A program made the translations under genes and the position numbers. A stretch of DNA of 64,000 bases from Stutzerimonas kunmingensis (GTDB taxonomy: Bacteria > Pseudomonadota > Gammaproteobacteria > Pseudomonadales > Pseudomonadaceae), in NCBI RefSeq assembly GCF_014764705.1, contig NZ_JACXXG010000008.1, positions 79,619-143,618 on the forward strand. The letters are read 5' to 3'. Each line of letters opens with the position of its first letter. Positions within the stretch are counted from its first letter, which is position 1. A model generated the notes under the pieces. It saw only the letters and a program-made list of their open reading frames with translations, was not told the origin of the DNA and made no database searches. This document shows positions 1-8,114 of this stretch, in pieces.

Positions 1-381
1 TATTCCGTCGGTTACGCCTCGGACATGCAGCACTTCGGGCCGAAGGCCGTGCTGACCTCCATCGTCAACGACTGGGGCCCGCACTACACCAAGTCCGCCG
101 AAGCGGTGATGGCCGGCACCTGGAAATCCGAAGACTTCTGGGGTGGTCTGGCCCAGGACAGCATCAGCCTACCGATCAGCGATCTGGTGCCGGCCGATGT
201 GAAGACCGAAGCCGAAGCGATCATCGCCAGCATCAAGAGCGGTGAATTCCACCCGTTCACCGGCCCGATCAAGGACCAGGCTGGGGAAGTGCGCATCGCC
301 GAGGGCGAGACCGCCAGCATCAAGGACCTCGCTTCGATGAATTACTACGTCGAAGGCGTCAAGGCTGAAATGCCGAAGTAA
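1..381 (+). CDS. BMP-family ABC transporter substrate-binding protein, 3' end
   Basis: Only the last 126 codons are present; the gene runs in from the left edge. The fragment has the C-terminal features of the BMP/PnrA (basic membrane protein) family: a Gly-Tyr-Ala-Ser-Asp start to the last lobe, a VLTS-type helix, a TWK.FWGGL segment, then an acidic tail with a short Tyr-Tyr-Val-Glu-Gly end. Known members are periplasmic receptors for purine nucleosides or related ligands feeding an ABC importer. It lies directly upstream of an oxygenase and the xanthine dehydrogenase genes, so a purine or nucleoside ligand is likely here (inference). The permease and ATPase genes would be to the left, outside the window. 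A GC-rich inverted repeat follows the stop. Confidence 0.85.
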   Translation, partial: YSVGYASDMQHFGPKAVLTSIVNDWGPHYTKSAEAVMAGTWKSEDFWGGLAQDSISLPISDLVPADVKTEAEAIIASIKSGEFHPFTGPIKDQAGEVRIAEGETASIKDLASMNYYVEGVKAEMPK

Positions 382-390
382 GCGTCACCC

Positions 391-409
391 GCGCCGGTCC
401 GGCCGGCGC
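391..409 (+). terminator. GC-rich inverted repeat after the BMP gene
   Basis: Seven-base arms GCGCCGG and CCGGCGC flank a five-base loop ten bases after the stop codon. No T-run follows, so this is at best a weak or Rho-assisted terminator. A second hairpin (475-500, nine-base arms GCCGCCGGT/ACCGGCGGC) sits just before the ribosome-binding site of the next gene. Confidence 0.3.
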
Positions 410-518
410 ACTGCGGAATCTGCGTGCCGTCCCGCCACCTGGCGAACCGCACGCAGGGGGCATTGCCCTCGAAAGCCGCCGGTACGAGAAGACCGGCGGC
501 GCCGTACCGGAGTCAGCC

Positions 519-1493
519 ATGAATTCACTGCCCATCATCGATATTTCCCCGCTCTATAACGCCGACGTGGCCGGCCATCTGGCCGTCGCCGAGGCGATCG
601 ACCGCGCCTGCCGCGAGTGGGGCTTCTTCTACATCAAGGGTCATCCGATCAGCGCCGAGCGCATCGCCACCCTCACCGACCATGCCCAGCGTTTCTTTGC
701 GCTGCCCGCCGAAGAAAAGCTGAAGATCGACATCACCAAAAGCCGCCACCACCGCGGCTACGGTGCCGTTGCCACCGAGCAGCTGGACCCGAGACAGCCG
801 TGCGACCTCAAGGAAACCTTCGACATGGGTTTCCATATGCCTGCAGATCACCCGGAAGTGCTGGCCGAAAAGCCACTGCGCGGGCCCAACCGTCATCCGA
901 TCCAGATCGAAGGCTGGACCGAGCTGATGGAGGGCCATTACCGCGACATGCAGGATCTCGCCTGCACCCTGCTGCGTGCCATCGCGCTCGCCCTGGGCAT
1001 CGAGCGGGACTTCTTCGACAAGCGCTTCGTCGAGCCGATCAGCGTATTCCGCATGATCCACTACCCGCCCCGGCAGACGGCCACTAGCGCCGATCAGCAA
1101 GGCGCCGGCGCGCACACCGACTACGGCTGCGTCACCCTGCTCTATCAGGACCAGGCCGGCGGCCTGCAGGTGCAGAACGTCAAGGGCGAATGGATCGACG
1201 CGCCGCCCATCGAAGGCACCTACGTGGTCAACATCGGCGACATGATGGCGCGCTGGAGCAATGATCGTTACAAGTCGACGCCACATCGCGTGATCAGCCC
1301 GCTGGGCGTGGATCGCTATTCGATGCCATTCTTCGCCGAGCCGCATCCAGACACCGAAATCAGCTGTCTGCCCGGCTGCTACAGCGACGACAACCCACCG
1401 AAATACCCCAGCACCACGTGCAGTCGGTACATGCTCTCACGCTTCGCCGAGACCTACGCCTACCGACGGCAGAGCGAGGCCGAATCGGCCTGA
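519..1493 (+). CDS. isopenicillin N synthase-like 2-oxoglutarate/Fe(II) oxygenase
   Basis: A 324-residue protein of the usual length for soluble IPNS/DIOX-type oxygenases. The N-terminal DIOX_N region (about residues 4-110) starts with PIIDISPL and is followed by the double-stranded beta-helix core (about 170-280). The iron triad is visible as His199-x-Asp201 and His256, and the 2-oxoglutarate-binding R-x-S motif is at residues 266-268, so an active enzyme is expected. The start ATG has CGGAG at 507-511. The gene is between a purine-type ABC receptor and xdhA in the same direction, so its substrate may be a purine or N-alkylated purine (inference only). The family also includes ethylene-forming-like and flavonoid-like enzymes, so the substrate cannot be read from the sequence. 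Confidence 0.85.
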   Translation: MNSLPIIDISPLYNADVAGHLAVAEAIDRACREWGFFYIKGHPISAERIATLTDHAQRFFALPAEEKLKIDITKSRHHRGYGAVATEQLDPRQPCDLKETFDMGFHMPADHPEVLAEKPLRGPNRHPIQIEGWTELMEGHYRDMQDLACTLLRAIALALGIERDFFDKRFVEPISVFRMIHYPPRQTATSADQQGAGAHTDYGCVTLLYQDQAGGLQVQNVKGEWIDAPPIEGTYVVNIGDMMARWSNDRYKSTPHRVISPLGVDRYSMPFFAEPHPDTEISCLPGCYSDDNPPKYPSTTCSRYMLSRFAETYAYRRQSEAESA

Positions 1494-1568
1494 GCGGGCT
1501 TTACTTGCAGTAGGAAAAACCGGGCGATGGCCACCTAGCCCTCGCCCGAGCTGCGCGCGCATGCCGCA

Positions 1569-1607
1569 TTGACTTTTGAGTCAGGAATAAGTTGACCGAA
1601 AAGTCAG
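1569..1607 (+). promoter_or_regulatory. tandem TTGAC-N6-GTCAG operator-like palindromes before xdhA
   Basis: Two 16-base imperfect palindromes, TTGACTTTTGAGTCAG (1569-1584) and TTGACCGAAAAGTCAG (1592-1607), are centred 23 bases apart. Both share TTGAC-N6-GTCAG. They resemble the E. coli RutR box (TTGACCA-NN-TGGTCAA), and a RutR-like gene lies at 21274-21897. The second copy overlaps the -35 box of the putative xdhA promoter, which would suit repression. Assignment to RutR is inference. Confidence 0.5.
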
Positions 1608-1620
1608 ATAGCGATAATTT
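1592..1620 (+). promoter_or_regulatory. sigma-70 promoter of xdhABC
   Basis: TTGACC (1592-1597), a 17-base spacer and TAATTT (1615-1620) form a good sigma-70 promoter. Transcription would begin near 1627, giving a leader of about 28 bases to the TTG start at 1655. This excludes the longer reading frame that begins with the TTG inside the -35 box. Confidence 0.6.
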
Positions 1621-1654
1621 GCGCGTCAGAACAACAACAGTCGGAGGCACCGCC

Positions 1655-3106
1655 TTGATCCAGTTTCTCCTCAATCGTGAGCTGCGCAGCGAGCAGACTC
1701 TCGACCCCAATACCACGGTGCTGCAGTACCTGCGCGAACACCGCGGCAAGACGGGCACCAAGGAAGGCTGTGCCTCCGGCGACTGTGGCGCCTGTACCGT
1801 CGTGGTCGGCGAACTGGTCGGCGATCGGCTGCGCTACCGCACCCTGAATTCCTGCCTGACCTTCGTCTGCGCCCTGCACGGCAAGCAACTGATCAGCGTC
1901 GAAGACCTCAAGCATCAGGGTCAGCTGCACAGCGTCCAGCAGGCGATGGTCGATTGCCACGGCTCGCAGTGCGGCTTCTGTACTCCCGGCTTCGTCATGA
2001 GCCTGTTCGCCTTGCAGAAGAATCGCGGCGACGGCGTGCAGACCTACGATCCACACCAGACCCACGAAGCCCTGGCCGGCAACCTCTGCCGCTGCACCGG
2101 CTATCGCCCGATTCTCGAAGCCGCCGAACAGGCCTGCTGTGCTAAGCAGCCGGACCAGTTCGATGCCCGCGAAGCCGAGACCATCGCCCAGCTGCAGCGC
2201 ATCGCGCCGCGTGAAACGGCCGAACTCAGCGACGGCGAAAAGCGCAGCCTGTCGCCGCTGACGGTCGCTGAGCTGGCCGAGCTGTATGCCGCCAACCCGC
2301 AAGCGCGGCTGCTCGCCGGCGGCACCGACCTGGCGCTGGAGGTCACCCAGTTCCATCGTGAGCTGCCGATGATGATCCACGTCGGCCAGATCGCCGAGAT
2401 GAAGCAGGTCCAGCTCACCGACCGCCATATCGAGATCGGCGCCGCCGCCCCGCTGACCGACTGTTACGCCGCGCTGGCCGCCGAGTACCCGGATTTCGGC
2501 GAGCTGCTGCAGCGCTTCGCCTCGCTGCAGATCCGCAACCAGAGCACGCTCGGTGGCAACATCGGCAACGCCTCGCCGATCGGCGACTCGCCGCCGCTGC
2601 TGATCGCCCTGGGTGCCGCAGTTGTCCTGCGCAAGGGCGCCAGCAGCCGCACCCTGCCGCTGGAGGATTACTTCATCGACTACAAGGTCACCGCGCGCCA
2701 GCCCGGAGAATTCATCGAGAAGGTACGAGTGCCGCGCGCCACACCGGATCGCCTGTTCCGCGCCTACAAGGTTTCCAAGCGACTGGACGACGATATCTCC
2801 GCTGTCTGCGCCGCGTTCGACCTGCAGATCACCGATGGCGTGGTCGCCGATGCCCGGGTCGCCTTTGGCGGCATGGCGGCGATTCCCAAGCGCGCCGCGG
2901 CCTGCGAGGCGACCCTGAACGGCGCGCCCTGGAACCAGCAGACCGTGGAGACGGCCTGCGATGCACTGGCCGAAGACTTCACGCCGCTGACCGACTTCCG
3001 CGCCAGCCGCGAGTATCGCCTGCTGGTCGCACAGAACCTGCTGCGCAAGTGCTTCCTCGAACAACATGCACCGAAGACCGAGACGAGGGTGACCGCTTAT
3101 GTCTGA
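1655..3106 (+). CDS. xdhA: xanthine dehydrogenase small subunit (2Fe-2S / FAD)
   Basis: XdhA passes electrons from the molybdenum subunit through two [2Fe-2S] clusters to FAD and NAD+ during hypoxanthine and xanthine oxidation. With the start at TTG 1655 the protein is 483 residues, normal for bacterial XdhA. Cluster ligands are visible at Cys39, Cys44, Cys47 and Cys67 (plant-ferredoxin type) and at Cys106, Cys109, Cys145 and Cys147 (four-helix type). The FAD-binding domain follows, with LLAGGTDLAL, and the CO-dehydrogenase flavoprotein C-terminal domain ends the chain. TTG 1655 is chosen because CGGAGG lies seven bases upstream; the frame opens earlier at TTG 1592, but that is in the promoter. 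The gene overlaps xdhB by eight bases, so the two are translationally coupled. Confidence 0.93.
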   Translation: MIQFLLNRELRSEQTLDPNTTVLQYLREHRGKTGTKEGCASGDCGACTVVVGELVGDRLRYRTLNSCLTFVCALHGKQLISVEDLKHQGQLHSVQQAMVDCHGSQCGFCTPGFVMSLFALQKNRGDGVQTYDPHQTHEALAGNLCRCTGYRPILEAAEQACCAKQPDQFDAREAETIAQLQRIAPRETAELSDGEKRSLSPLTVAELAELYAANPQARLLAGGTDLALEVTQFHRELPMMIHVGQIAEMKQVQLTDRHIEIGAAAPLTDCYAALAAEYPDFGELLQRFASLQIRNQSTLGGNIGNASPIGDSPPLLIALGAAVVLRKGASSRTLPLEDYFIDYKVTARQPGEFIEKVRVPRATPDRLFRAYKVSKRLDDDISAVCAAFDLQITDGVVADARVAFGGMAAIPKRAAACEATLNGAPWNQQTVETACDALAEDFTPLTDFRASREYRLLVAQNLLRKCFLEQHAPKTETRVTAYV

Positions 3107-5495
3107 CCACGTAACCACCCGCACTCAGGAAGAAATCGCGGCGCTGTTCACCCAGGACCTGGTCACCGGCGTCGGTCGCAGCGTCAAGCACGACAGCGCG
3201 CCCAAGCATGTCTCGGGCGAGGCGGTGTACGTCGACGACCGCCTGGAATTCCCCAACCAGCTGCATATCTATGCGCGCATGAGCGAGCGCGCCCACGCCC
3301 GCATCGTCCGCATCGACACCGCGCCCTGCTACCAGATTCCGGGCGTGGCCATCGCCATCACGGCGAAGGACGTGCCGGGCCAGCTGGACATCGGTGCCGT
3401 ATTGCCCGGCGACCCGCTGCTGGCCGACGGCAAGGTCGAGTTCATCGGCCAGCCGGTGATCGCCGTGGCTGCCGACAGCCTGGAAACCGCACGCAAGGCG
3501 GCGATGGCCGCGATCATCGAATACGAGGATCTGGAGCCGGTGCTCGACGTGGTCGAGGCGCTGCACAAGAAGCACTTCGTGCTCGACAGCCACACCCACA
3601 AGCGCGGCGACCCGGCCACCGCCCTGGCCAGCGCGCCGCGTCGGCTGCAGGGTTCGCTGCACATCGGCGGGCAGGAGCACTTCTATCTGGAGACACAGGT
3701 GTCCTCGGTCATGCCCACCGAAGATGGCGGCATGATCGTCTACACCTCGACGCAGAACCCCACCGAGGTGCAGAAGCTGGTGGCCGAAGTGCTCGGCGTG
3801 CCGATGAACAAGATCGTCATCGACATGCGCCGCATGGGCGGCGGCTTCGGCGGCAAGGAAACCCAGGCCGCGGGACCTGCGTGCCTGTGCGCGGTGATCG
3901 CGCACCTCACCGGTCGGCCGACCAAGATGCGCCTGCCGCGCATGGAAGACATGACCATGACCGGCAAACGCCACCCGTTCTACGTCGAGTACGACGTCGG
4001 CTTCGACGATGACGGTCTGCTGCACGGCATCGAGATCGACCTCGCCGGTAACTGCGGCTACTCGCCGGACCTTTCCGGCTCGATCGTCGACCGCGCCATG
4101 TTCCATTCCGACAACGCCTACTACCTGGGCGACGCCACCATCAACGGCCATCGCTGCAAGACCAACCTCGCCTCGAACACCGCCTACCGCGGCTTCGGCG
4201 GCCCGCAGGGCATGGTCGCCATCGAGGAGATCATGGACGCGGTGGCCCGCGAGCTGGGCAAGGACCCGCTCGAGGTGCGCAAGCGCAACTACTACGGCAA
4301 GACCGAGCGCAACGTCACCCACTACTACCAGACCGTCGAGCACAACATGCTCGAGGAGATGACCGCCGAGCTGGAAGCCAGCAGCGACTATGCAAAGCGA
4401 CGCGAAGATATCCGCGCGTTCAATGCCGCAAGCCCGATCCTGAAGAAGGGCCTGGCGCTGACGCCGGTGAAGTTCGGCATCAGCTTCACCGCCAGCTTCC
4501 TCAACCAGGCCGGCGCGCTGGTGCACGTCTACACCGACGGCAGCATCCACCTGAACCATGGCGGCACCGAGATGGGTCAGGGCCTGAACACCAAGGTCGC
4601 CCAGGTGGTGGCCGAGGTGTTCCAGGTCGATATCGACCGCATCCAGATCACCGCGACCAATACCGACAAAGTGCCGAACACTTCGCCGACGGCAGCAAGC
4701 AGCGGCACCGACCTCAACGGCAAGGCGGCGCAAAATGCCGCGCAGACCATCAAGCAGCGGCTGGTGGAGTTCGCCGCGCGCAAGTGGCAGATCTTCGAGG
4801 AAGATGTCGAGTTCAAGAATGGCCAGGTGCGCCTGCGCGACCAGTACATCAGCTTCGATGAGCTGATCCAGCAGGCCTATTTCGGCCAGGTTTCGCTGTC
4901 GTCCACCGGTTTTTACCGCACACCGAAGATCTACTACGACCGCAGCCAGGCGCGCGGCAGGCCGTTCTACTACTACGCCTACGGCGCGGCCTGTTCGGAA
5001 GTGATCGTCGACACCCTGACCGGCGAATACAAGATGCTGCGCAGCGACATCCTGCATGACGTCGGCGCCTCGCTGAACCCGGCCATCGATATCGGCCAGG
5101 TCGAAGGCGGCTTCGTCCAGGGCCTGGGCTGGCTGACCATGGAAGAGCTGGTCTGGAACGACAAGGGCAAGCTGATGACCAGTGGCCCGGCCAGCTACAA
5201 GATCCCGGCGGTGGCGGACATGCCGCTGGATCTGCGGGTCAAGCTGGTGGAGAACCGCAAGAACCCCGAAGACACCGTGTTTCACTCCAAGGCCGTGGGC
5301 GAGCCGCCGTTCATGCTCGGGATATCCGTTTGGTGCGCGATCAAAGACGCCGTGGCGAGCCTGGCGGATTACAAGGTTCAGCCGAAGATCGACGCGCCAG
5401 CGACGCCGGAGCGGGTGCTGTGGGGTGTGGAGCAGATGCGTAGGTTGAAGCAGACCGCGAGCAGGTCTGCGGCAGCGGAGACCACCCCGGCCTGA
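3099..5495 (+). CDS. xdhB: xanthine dehydrogenase large subunit (molybdopterin binding)
   Basis: A 798-residue catalytic subunit holding the molybdenum cofactor, where xanthine is hydroxylated to urate. The small hammerhead domain is at about residues 25-150, and the molybdopterin-binding domain fills the rest. Family motifs include MGGGFGGKE near residue 246, RGFGGPQG, and GTEMGQGLN. The catalytic base glutamate is at about residue 735 in VGEPPFMLG. The start overlaps the end of xdhA, with GAGG before it. XdhB is cytoplasmic and pairs with XdhA as a heterotetramer. Cofactor sulfuration should depend on XdhC, encoded just downstream. Confidence 0.95.
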   Translation: MSDHVTTRTQEEIAALFTQDLVTGVGRSVKHDSAPKHVSGEAVYVDDRLEFPNQLHIYARMSERAHARIVRIDTAPCYQIPGVAIAITAKDVPGQLDIGAVLPGDPLLADGKVEFIGQPVIAVAADSLETARKAAMAAIIEYEDLEPVLDVVEALHKKHFVLDSHTHKRGDPATALASAPRRLQGSLHIGGQEHFYLETQVSSVMPTEDGGMIVYTSTQNPTEVQKLVAEVLGVPMNKIVIDMRRMGGGFGGKETQAAGPACLCAVIAHLTGRPTKMRLPRMEDMTMTGKRHPFYVEYDVGFDDDGLLHGIEIDLAGNCGYSPDLSGSIVDRAMFHSDNAYYLGDATINGHRCKTNLASNTAYRGFGGPQGMVAIEEIMDAVARELGKDPLEVRKRNYYGKTERNVTHYYQTVEHNMLEEMTAELEASSDYAKRREDIRAFNAASPILKKGLALTPVKFGISFTASFLNQAGALVHVYTDGSIHLNHGGTEMGQGLNTKVAQVVAEVFQVDIDRIQITATNTDKVPNTSPTAASSGTDLNGKAAQNAAQTIKQRLVEFAARKWQIFEEDVEFKNGQVRLRDQYISFDELIQQAYFGQVSLSSTGFYRTPKIYYDRSQARGRPFYYYAYGAACSEVIVDTLTGEYKMLRSDILHDVGASLNPAIDIGQVEGGFVQGLGWLTMEELVWNDKGKLMTSGPASYKIPAVADMPLDLRVKLVENRKNPEDTVFHSKAVGEPPFMLGISVWCAIKDAVASLADYKVQPKIDAPATPERVLWGVEQMRRLKQTASRSAAAETTPA

Positions 5496-5500
5496 CCAAG

Positions 5501-5577
5501 GGTGGACAACCCTGTGATTGTCCACCATCAACACAACTTGATCGTTTGGGTGGAAGGCGCTTCGCGGTTTTTTCCAC
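5501..5577. repeat. composite double-hairpin intergenic repeat, copy 1
   Basis: Two adjacent inverted repeats lie between xdhB and xdhC: GGTGGACAA/TTGTCCACC (5501-5526) and GTGGAA/TTCCAC around a GCGCTTCGCG core (5550-5577). The same two modules, in opposite order, occur at 30891-30979. Similar GGTGGA-GCTTCGC-TCCACC elements are common in P. stutzeri-group genomes (from memory). Confidence 0.7.
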
Positions 5578-5610
5578 GGAGCGGCCGCCCGAACTACTAG
5601 GGACACAGAC

Positions 5611-6471
5611 ATGAGCAACACGGCCTGGATCGAAGCACTCGCCGACCTGCAACACCAAGGCGAGCCTTGCGTACTGGTGACTATCATCGAAGAGCGCGGC
5701 TCAACGCCGCGCAATGCCGGCTCGAAGATGGTTGTCAGTCGTGAGCGCCTGTACGACACCATCGGCGGCGGCCACCTGGAATACAAGGCCCAGCAGATCG
5801 CCCGTGAAATGCTGGAAAAGCGCAGCCGCGATACCCGGCTGGAGCGTTTTTCCCTTGGCGCGAGTCTCGGCCAGTGTTGCGGTGGCGCCACTGTGTTGCT
5901 GTTCGAACCCATGGGTCAACCGCAGGCGCATATTGCGGTTTTCGGTGCCGGCCACGTAGGCCGCGCCCTGGTGCCATTGCTAGCTAGCCTGCCGTGCAGG
6001 GTTCGCTGGATCGATTCTCGCGATAACGAATTCCCGGCACAGCTCCCCGCCGGGGTGGAGAAGGTAGTCAGCGACGACGTGGTCGACGAAGTAGAAAGCA
6101 TGCCTGCCGGCAGTTACTTCATCGTCATGACCCACAACCATCAGCTTGATCTGGAGCTGACCGCCGCGATCCTTTCGCGCAACGATTTCACCTACTACGG
6201 GCTGATCGGCTCCAAGAGCAAACGCGCCAGGTTCGAACACCGTCTGCGGGACCGCGGCTTCCAGCCGGAGACCGTGCAGCGCATGCGCTGCCCGATGGGC
6301 ATCGCCGAGGTGAAGGGCAAGCTGCCGGTGGAGATCGCCGTGTCTATCGCCGGCGAGGTGATCGCCACCTACAACGCGCATTTCGGTGAAAAGGGTGGGG
6401 AGAACGCCGAGGACGGTGAAAAGCCGGTACCGATGCTGGTCCCCGCTTCGCGCCGCGCCCAGACCAACTGA
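5611..6471 (+). CDS. xdhC: xanthine dehydrogenase accessory protein XdhC
   Basis: A 286-residue XdhC/CoxI-family protein. In R. capsulatus XdhC binds molybdenum cofactor, promotes its sulfuration and delivers it to XdhB; the same role is expected here. The N-terminal XdhC_CoxI domain shows ERGSTPRN near residues 30-37, IGGGHLE, and a QCCGG segment near residue 90 that may supply the cofactor-binding cysteine. The C-terminal Rossmann-type domain begins with VFGAGHVGRAL near residue 110. The start ATG is preceded by AGGGACACAGAC. A repeat element separates it from xdhB, but direction and function suggest the same transcript. Confidence 0.92.
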   Translation: MSNTAWIEALADLQHQGEPCVLVTIIEERGSTPRNAGSKMVVSRERLYDTIGGGHLEYKAQQIAREMLEKRSRDTRLERFSLGASLGQCCGGATVLLFEPMGQPQAHIAVFGAGHVGRALVPLLASLPCRVRWIDSRDNEFPAQLPAGVEKVVSDDVVDEVESMPAGSYFIVMTHNHQLDLELTAAILSRNDFTYYGLIGSKSKRARFEHRLRDRGFQPETVQRMRCPMGIAEVKGKLPVEIAVSIAGEVIATYNAHFGEKGGENAEDGEKPVPMLVPASRRAQTN

Positions 6472-6558
6472 CCACCCGACATTCTTGCAGGCACGCCATC
6501 GGCGGCGGCCTGCCCATGTCAACGCATCACCCTCATACAACGATTTTCGAGAGTCACC

Positions 6559-7866
6559 ATGCCAAGCACCAAAGCCTACCGTGCCGCCCTGCTCCACTGC
6601 CTCGCCGACCCGCGCGAAGTGGGCATTGAGCAATCCCATGAATACTTCCAGGACGGCCTGCTGGTCGTCGAGGACGGCAAGGTCGCGCGCATCGGCCACG
6701 CCGCCGAACTGCTGCCGACCCTGGCGGCCGGCACCGAGGTTGTCGAATACCCGGACGCGCTGATCACTCCGGGTTTCGTCGACACCCATATCCACTACCC
6801 GCAGGTCGGCGTCATCGGCTCCTACGGCGCGCAGCTGCTGGATTGGCTGGAAACCTACACCTTTCCCAACGAGGGCCGCTTCAGCGACATGGCCCACGCC
6901 CGCGAGCAGGCCGAGCTGTTTCTCGGCGAGCTGCTGCGCAACGGCACCACCACCGCGCTGGTGTTCGGCACGGTGCACAAGCAGTCGGTGGACGCCTTCT
7001 TCGAGGCCTGCGAGAAGCGCAATCTGCGGATGATCGCCGGCAAGGTGCTGATGGACCGCAACGCCCCGGAGTTCCTCACCGACACCGCCGAGTCCGGCTA
7101 CGCCGACAGCCGCGAGCTGATCGAGCGCTGGCACGGCAAGGGCCGTCTGCATTACGCCGTCACCCCGCGTTTCGCCCCGACCAGCACGTCAGAGCAGCTC
7201 ACCCTGGCCGGCAGGCTGTTCGCGGAATTCCCTGACCTGTACATGCACACCCACATCTCCGAGAACAAGCAGGAGGTCGAGTGGGTCAAGGAGCTGTTCC
7301 CCGAGCGCAAGGGCTATCTGGACGTCTACGACCACCACGGCCTGATCGGCCCGCGCTCGGTGTTCGCCCACGGCATCCACCTGTGCGACGACGAGTGCAA
7401 ACGCCTCGGTGAGACCGGCTCGGCGGTGTCGTTCTGTCCGACCTCCAATCTGTTCCTCGGCAGCGGCCTGTTCGATCTGGCCAAGGTGGAAGGCTTCGGT
7501 GTGCGCGTCGGCCTGGGCACCGATGTCGGCGGCGGCACCAGCTTCTCGCAGCTCGCCAGCCTCAACGAGGCGTACAAGGTGCTGCAGCTGCAGGGCCAGA
7601 AGCTCGACGCGTTCAAGGCACTCTATCTCGCCACCCTTGGCGGCGCGCGGGCGCTCTATCTGGACGACCGGATCGGCAACCTGCAACCGGGCAAGGAGGC
7701 CGACTTCGTGGTGCTCGACTACAAGGCGACGCCGCTGATCGACTATCGCCTGAGCCAGGCGACGACTCTGCAGGAAAAGCTCTTCGCCCTGATGATCCTC
7801 GGCGACGACCGCGCGGTGAAGGAGACCTTCGCCGCCGGCGTCTCGGTGCATCGCAAGGCTGGCTAG
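6559..7866 (+). CDS. guaD: guanine deaminase
   Basis: A 435-residue cytoplasmic zinc amidohydrolase converting guanine to xanthine and ammonia, the entry step that feeds XdhABC. Metal-binding features of the amidohydrolase superfamily are visible: His77-x-His79 in DTHIHYP, the THISENKQE segment with His232, the FAHGIHL histidine, and Asp322 in LGTDVGGG. The length matches bacterial GuaD. The start has a GAGAG-type Shine-Dalgarno sequence eight bases upstream. It follows xdhC by 87 bases in the same direction. Its last codons overlap the end of a degraded gene on the other strand. Confidence 0.95.
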   Translation: MPSTKAYRAALLHCLADPREVGIEQSHEYFQDGLLVVEDGKVARIGHAAELLPTLAAGTEVVEYPDALITPGFVDTHIHYPQVGVIGSYGAQLLDWLETYTFPNEGRFSDMAHAREQAELFLGELLRNGTTTALVFGTVHKQSVDAFFEACEKRNLRMIAGKVLMDRNAPEFLTDTAESGYADSRELIERWHGKGRLHYAVTPRFAPTSTSEQLTLAGRLFAEFPDLYMHTHISENKQEVEWVKELFPERKGYLDVYDHHGLIGPRSVFAHGIHLCDDECKRLGETGSAVSFCPTSNLFLGSGLFDLAKVEGFGVRVGLGTDVGGGTSFSQLASLNEAYKVLQLQGQKLDAFKALYLATLGGARALYLDDRIGNLQPGKEADFVVLDYKATPLIDYRLSQATTLQEKLFALMILGDDRAVKETFAAGVSVHRKAG

Positions 7867-8018
7867 GGCTGCAACGCCTGCATCAGCGTATCGAGGTTGT
7901 ACTCGAACATGCCGAGGTAGGTGCTGGCCGGCCCTGCGCTGGCCAGCGCATCGGAGTACAGGGTGCCGCCGACCGTGGCGCCCGCCTCTTCGGCGATCTG
8001 CTCGATGAGCCGCGGATC
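7863..8018 (-). pseudogene. 3' remnant of a metal ABC transporter binding protein (ZnuA-like)
   Basis: Only about 51 codons plus a stop remain. The reading DPRLIEQIAEEAGA, then GGTLYSDAL, then GPASTYLGMF, and a final LMQALQP is the conserved C-terminal helix-strand end of zinc/manganese cluster-9 solute-binding proteins. Nothing recognisable as the rest of the protein precedes it; the frame continues to 8057 but without family character. It ends in a four-base tail-to-tail overlap with guaD. It is most simply a deletion scar of a former metal-uptake gene. Expression is unlikely. Confidence 0.65.
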
Positions 8019-8078
8019 ACGATCAGCGCTGGCAGGCCGGCATGGCTCTGCCGCCACCGCGGCAGGTGATGACTGACG

Positions 8079-8103
8079 GCGCTGACTCAGAACGAGTCAG
8101 CGC
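8079..8103 (-). terminator. inverted repeat downstream of the GntR gene
   Basis: Ten-base arms around GCTGACTC/GAGTCAGC with a five-base loop lie eleven bases beyond the GntR stop codon on the minus strand. No clear T-run follows, so terminator activity is plausible but unproven. Confidence 0.4.
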
Positions 8104-8114
8104 GCGGGGCAACG

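Noticed and set aside
2979..5912. 977-codon antisense frame over xdhB and xdhC
   Set aside because: It mirrors the GC-rich third positions of xdhB; composition (many His, Arg, Leu) has no domain character.
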